Both the position numbers and the translations under genes were made by a program. From Colius striatus (lineage: Eukaryota > Chordata > Aves > Coliiformes > Coliidae): a stretch of 64,000 nucleotides of DNA. The notes beneath the pieces are model-generated. The model made no database searches. It was not told the DNA's origin and was given only the letters and a program-made list of their open reading frames with translations. Positions 62,448-64,000 of this stretch are shown piece after piece. How positions within the stretch are numbered: position 1 is the first letter of the stretch; each line of letters begins with the position of its first letter. The stretch is taken from contig NC_084762.1 in the NCBI RefSeq assembly GCF_028858725.1, positions 8,937,374 to 9,001,373 of the forward strand. Reading direction: 5' to 3'.

Positions 62448-62934
62448 TAAACTAAGAGGGTGGAAACAATAAACTGCTGCTGAAATAAGTGATGAAGAAT
62501 GTTGATATTTTACTACTACAGCTCATGCTTTTAGAATTTTTGGAACTTGAGGCTTTACTAAAAGAGATATAAATAAAAGCCTCGGAGCAGATTTCAATTC
62601 CGGTTAGCCACACTAGCACTAGATTGAAGCTAACAATATGCTTGTGTATGTCAAGAAGATCTAGGAGCTGACCTTCCTCTGTGAGTTCATGTTTGATTAT
62701 ACTCTTTTGTAGCAAACAAGCTTGAAAGTACTCATCTGTTTTTAGCAGGATTTGAAAACACAGGTGGTCTTACTGCAGAGCCTCTTGCTGAGGAATTGCT
62801 CTCTCTTTCTGGAATACTTGACTGCAAGTGGAGATCAGTACAGGCGGTAAAATTATGTCGTGATATTTTCCAATCAGCTCCTGTCCATATCTTGGGATCT
62901 ACTTTAGAGCCTGAAGTATACCAACTCAGATTGG

Positions 62935-64000
62935 AAGCGACATCTCTGGAGATCTCTAATCCAGCCCACTGTTCGGATCAGAGTCAGTCACTGCAGGTTA
63001 CTCAGAACCATGTGCAGTCAGATTTTTGAGCACCTCCACAGATGGAGACATTACAGCATCACTGGGCAGCCTGTTCCAGTGCTCAGTCACCTGTAGAGGG
63101 AAAAAAAGCTTTATCATGTTTTAATGACAGTGCTTGTATTTCAGTTTATGCCTCTTCCCTCTTGTCTGCTCGTTAACTGTCACTGAGAAGAGTCTGTCAC
63201 TGATTTACTCCACTTTCTCTCCTCACCTGCTATTTATACACATTGGTAAGATTCCCCCTGAGCCCTCTCTTCTCCAGGATAACCTGTCCTAGCCCTCTCA
63301 GTCTCTTCTTGTGTGTCCAGTCCTTCAATCAATGATATTTGTGGCTCTTTGCTGGACTGTCTTCAGTATGCCCATGTCTCTTGTACTCTGGGGCCCAGAA
63401 CTGGACCCAGCACTCCAGATGTAGCCTCAGCGATGCTGAGAAGAGGAGAAGGATGAACTCTCTCTGTTGGCAATGCTTCCTGCCAGTGAGGCAATCTGGA
63501 ATACACTTGGTTGCTTTTGCTGCAAGGGCATGTTGCTGGCAATGTTCAACATGATGTCCACCAAAATCCCCCGTTCATTTTTCAGCAAGCTACTTTCCAT
63601 CTGATTCTACCTCCCTAGGTGCAGGACTCTACGTTTCCTTTTGTTGAACTATTTTCCTCAGACTTTTGTTGGCCCACATGCCCTGTTGAGGTGCATCTGA
63701 ATGGCAGTAACCCTTTGTCAGCCACTCCTCCCAGTTTTGTTTCACCTGTGTATGTTTTGAAGGTGTACTCAATCCCATCATCCAGGTCACCCACCACTAG
63801 TTGTGAGACCCCAGCTGCCCTTTTTGTAGCTGATCACAATAAGTTTAGCTTGGCAGATTAGTTTTCAGTTTGCCTTGCTGTCCTTTTTTGTCTGCACTTC
63901 ATCAGTTTGTCTATGAATATGCTATGGGAAACAGAGTTGGAAAGTGTTGCTGAAGTCAGGACAAAGCACATCTGCTGTACTCCCTGATCAACTGAGCTGT
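62935..64000 (-). mobile_element. CR1 LINE, over 1 kb, runs off the window
   Basis: Antisense CR1 covers the 3' UTR (TCTGGAGATCTCTAATCCAGC), the ORF2 C-terminus (CTGGGGCCCAGAACTGGACC) and further 5' polymerase sequence (GGTGCAGGACTCTACGTTTC, GCTGAAGTCAGGACAAAGCAC). The 3' octamer end is missing. It continues beyond 64000, so it is the longest CR1 here. Stops and indels interrupt the frame. Confidence 0.9.

Larger units (their letters stand above)
53366..64000 (+). other. FBXL7: FBXL7 intron 1, 5' part (continues past window)
   Basis: No further FBXL7 coding sequence is seen after the donor. In mammals the first intron of this gene is very large, consistent with the exon 2 acceptor lying outside the window. 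The intron starts GC-rich, then becomes AT-rich after about 53540. Contents supported from sequence: a 98-bp palindrome, an ancient MITE-like remnant, and CR1 fragments at 57262, 57451, 62094 and 62935-64000. Between them (54030-57260, 57496-62093 and 62426-62934) I see no exon, RNA gene or named repeat beyond small A/T-rich runs and a (TTTA)n patch near 62430. Confidence 0.8.

Noticed and set aside
1..64000. tRNA, rRNA, CRISPR array, bacterial operon or insertion sequence
   Set aside because: I looked for box B-like GGTTCRANTCC motifs, rRNA blocks and regularly spaced repeats and found none. The sequence is vertebrate non-coding DNA.

Overview
The window looks like a bird nuclear genome (another archosaur is less likely). 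The base is AT-rich and non-coding, with many 5'-truncated CR1 LINE fragments. Several of these end in the tandem 3' octamer (ATTCTGTG-like) typical of avian CR1. There is no sign of bacterial gene organisation: no operons, no dense ORFs, no ribosome binding sites.

Only one protein-coding gene segment can be supported. At 53329-53365 the reading MGANNGKQYGSE-G runs straight into a consensus GTGAGT splice donor. I recognise this peptide as the N-terminus of FBXL7, an F-box/leucine-rich-repeat substrate receptor of SCF ubiquitin ligases. It sits at the 3' edge of a roughly 1.1-kb CpG island (about 52420-53540) that should hold the promoter and 5' UTR. The leader carries three upstream ATGs, two of them linked by an overlapping ATGA. 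Everything from 53366 to the end of the window is the start of a long phase-1 first intron. The next exon is not in the window.

Positions 1 to about 52400 are intergenic DNA upstream of FBXL7. I find no credible protein-coding exon, tRNA, rRNA or CRISPR array there. What can be named is: CR1 fragments (plus strand near 236, 14455, 20806 and 35740; minus strand near 9412, 22640, 23102, 28998, 37530 and 44902), a 401-bp uninterrupted polypyrimidine minisatellite (34926-35326), a few small simple repeats, and some perfect short palindromes. Several AT-rich, homeodomain-site-like blocks could be conserved enhancers but cannot be tested here.

The intron holds four more CR1 pieces (57262, 57451, 62094 and 62935 to the end) and a remnant resembling an ancient amniote MITE near 53952. 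The oddest local structure is a perfect 98-bp palindrome (48-bp arms, 2-bp centre) at 53423-53520, only 57 bp past the splice donor. It is either a genuine cruciform-forming element or an assembly fold-back error, and it deserves a direct check. I see no evidence of a novel multi-gene system in this window.
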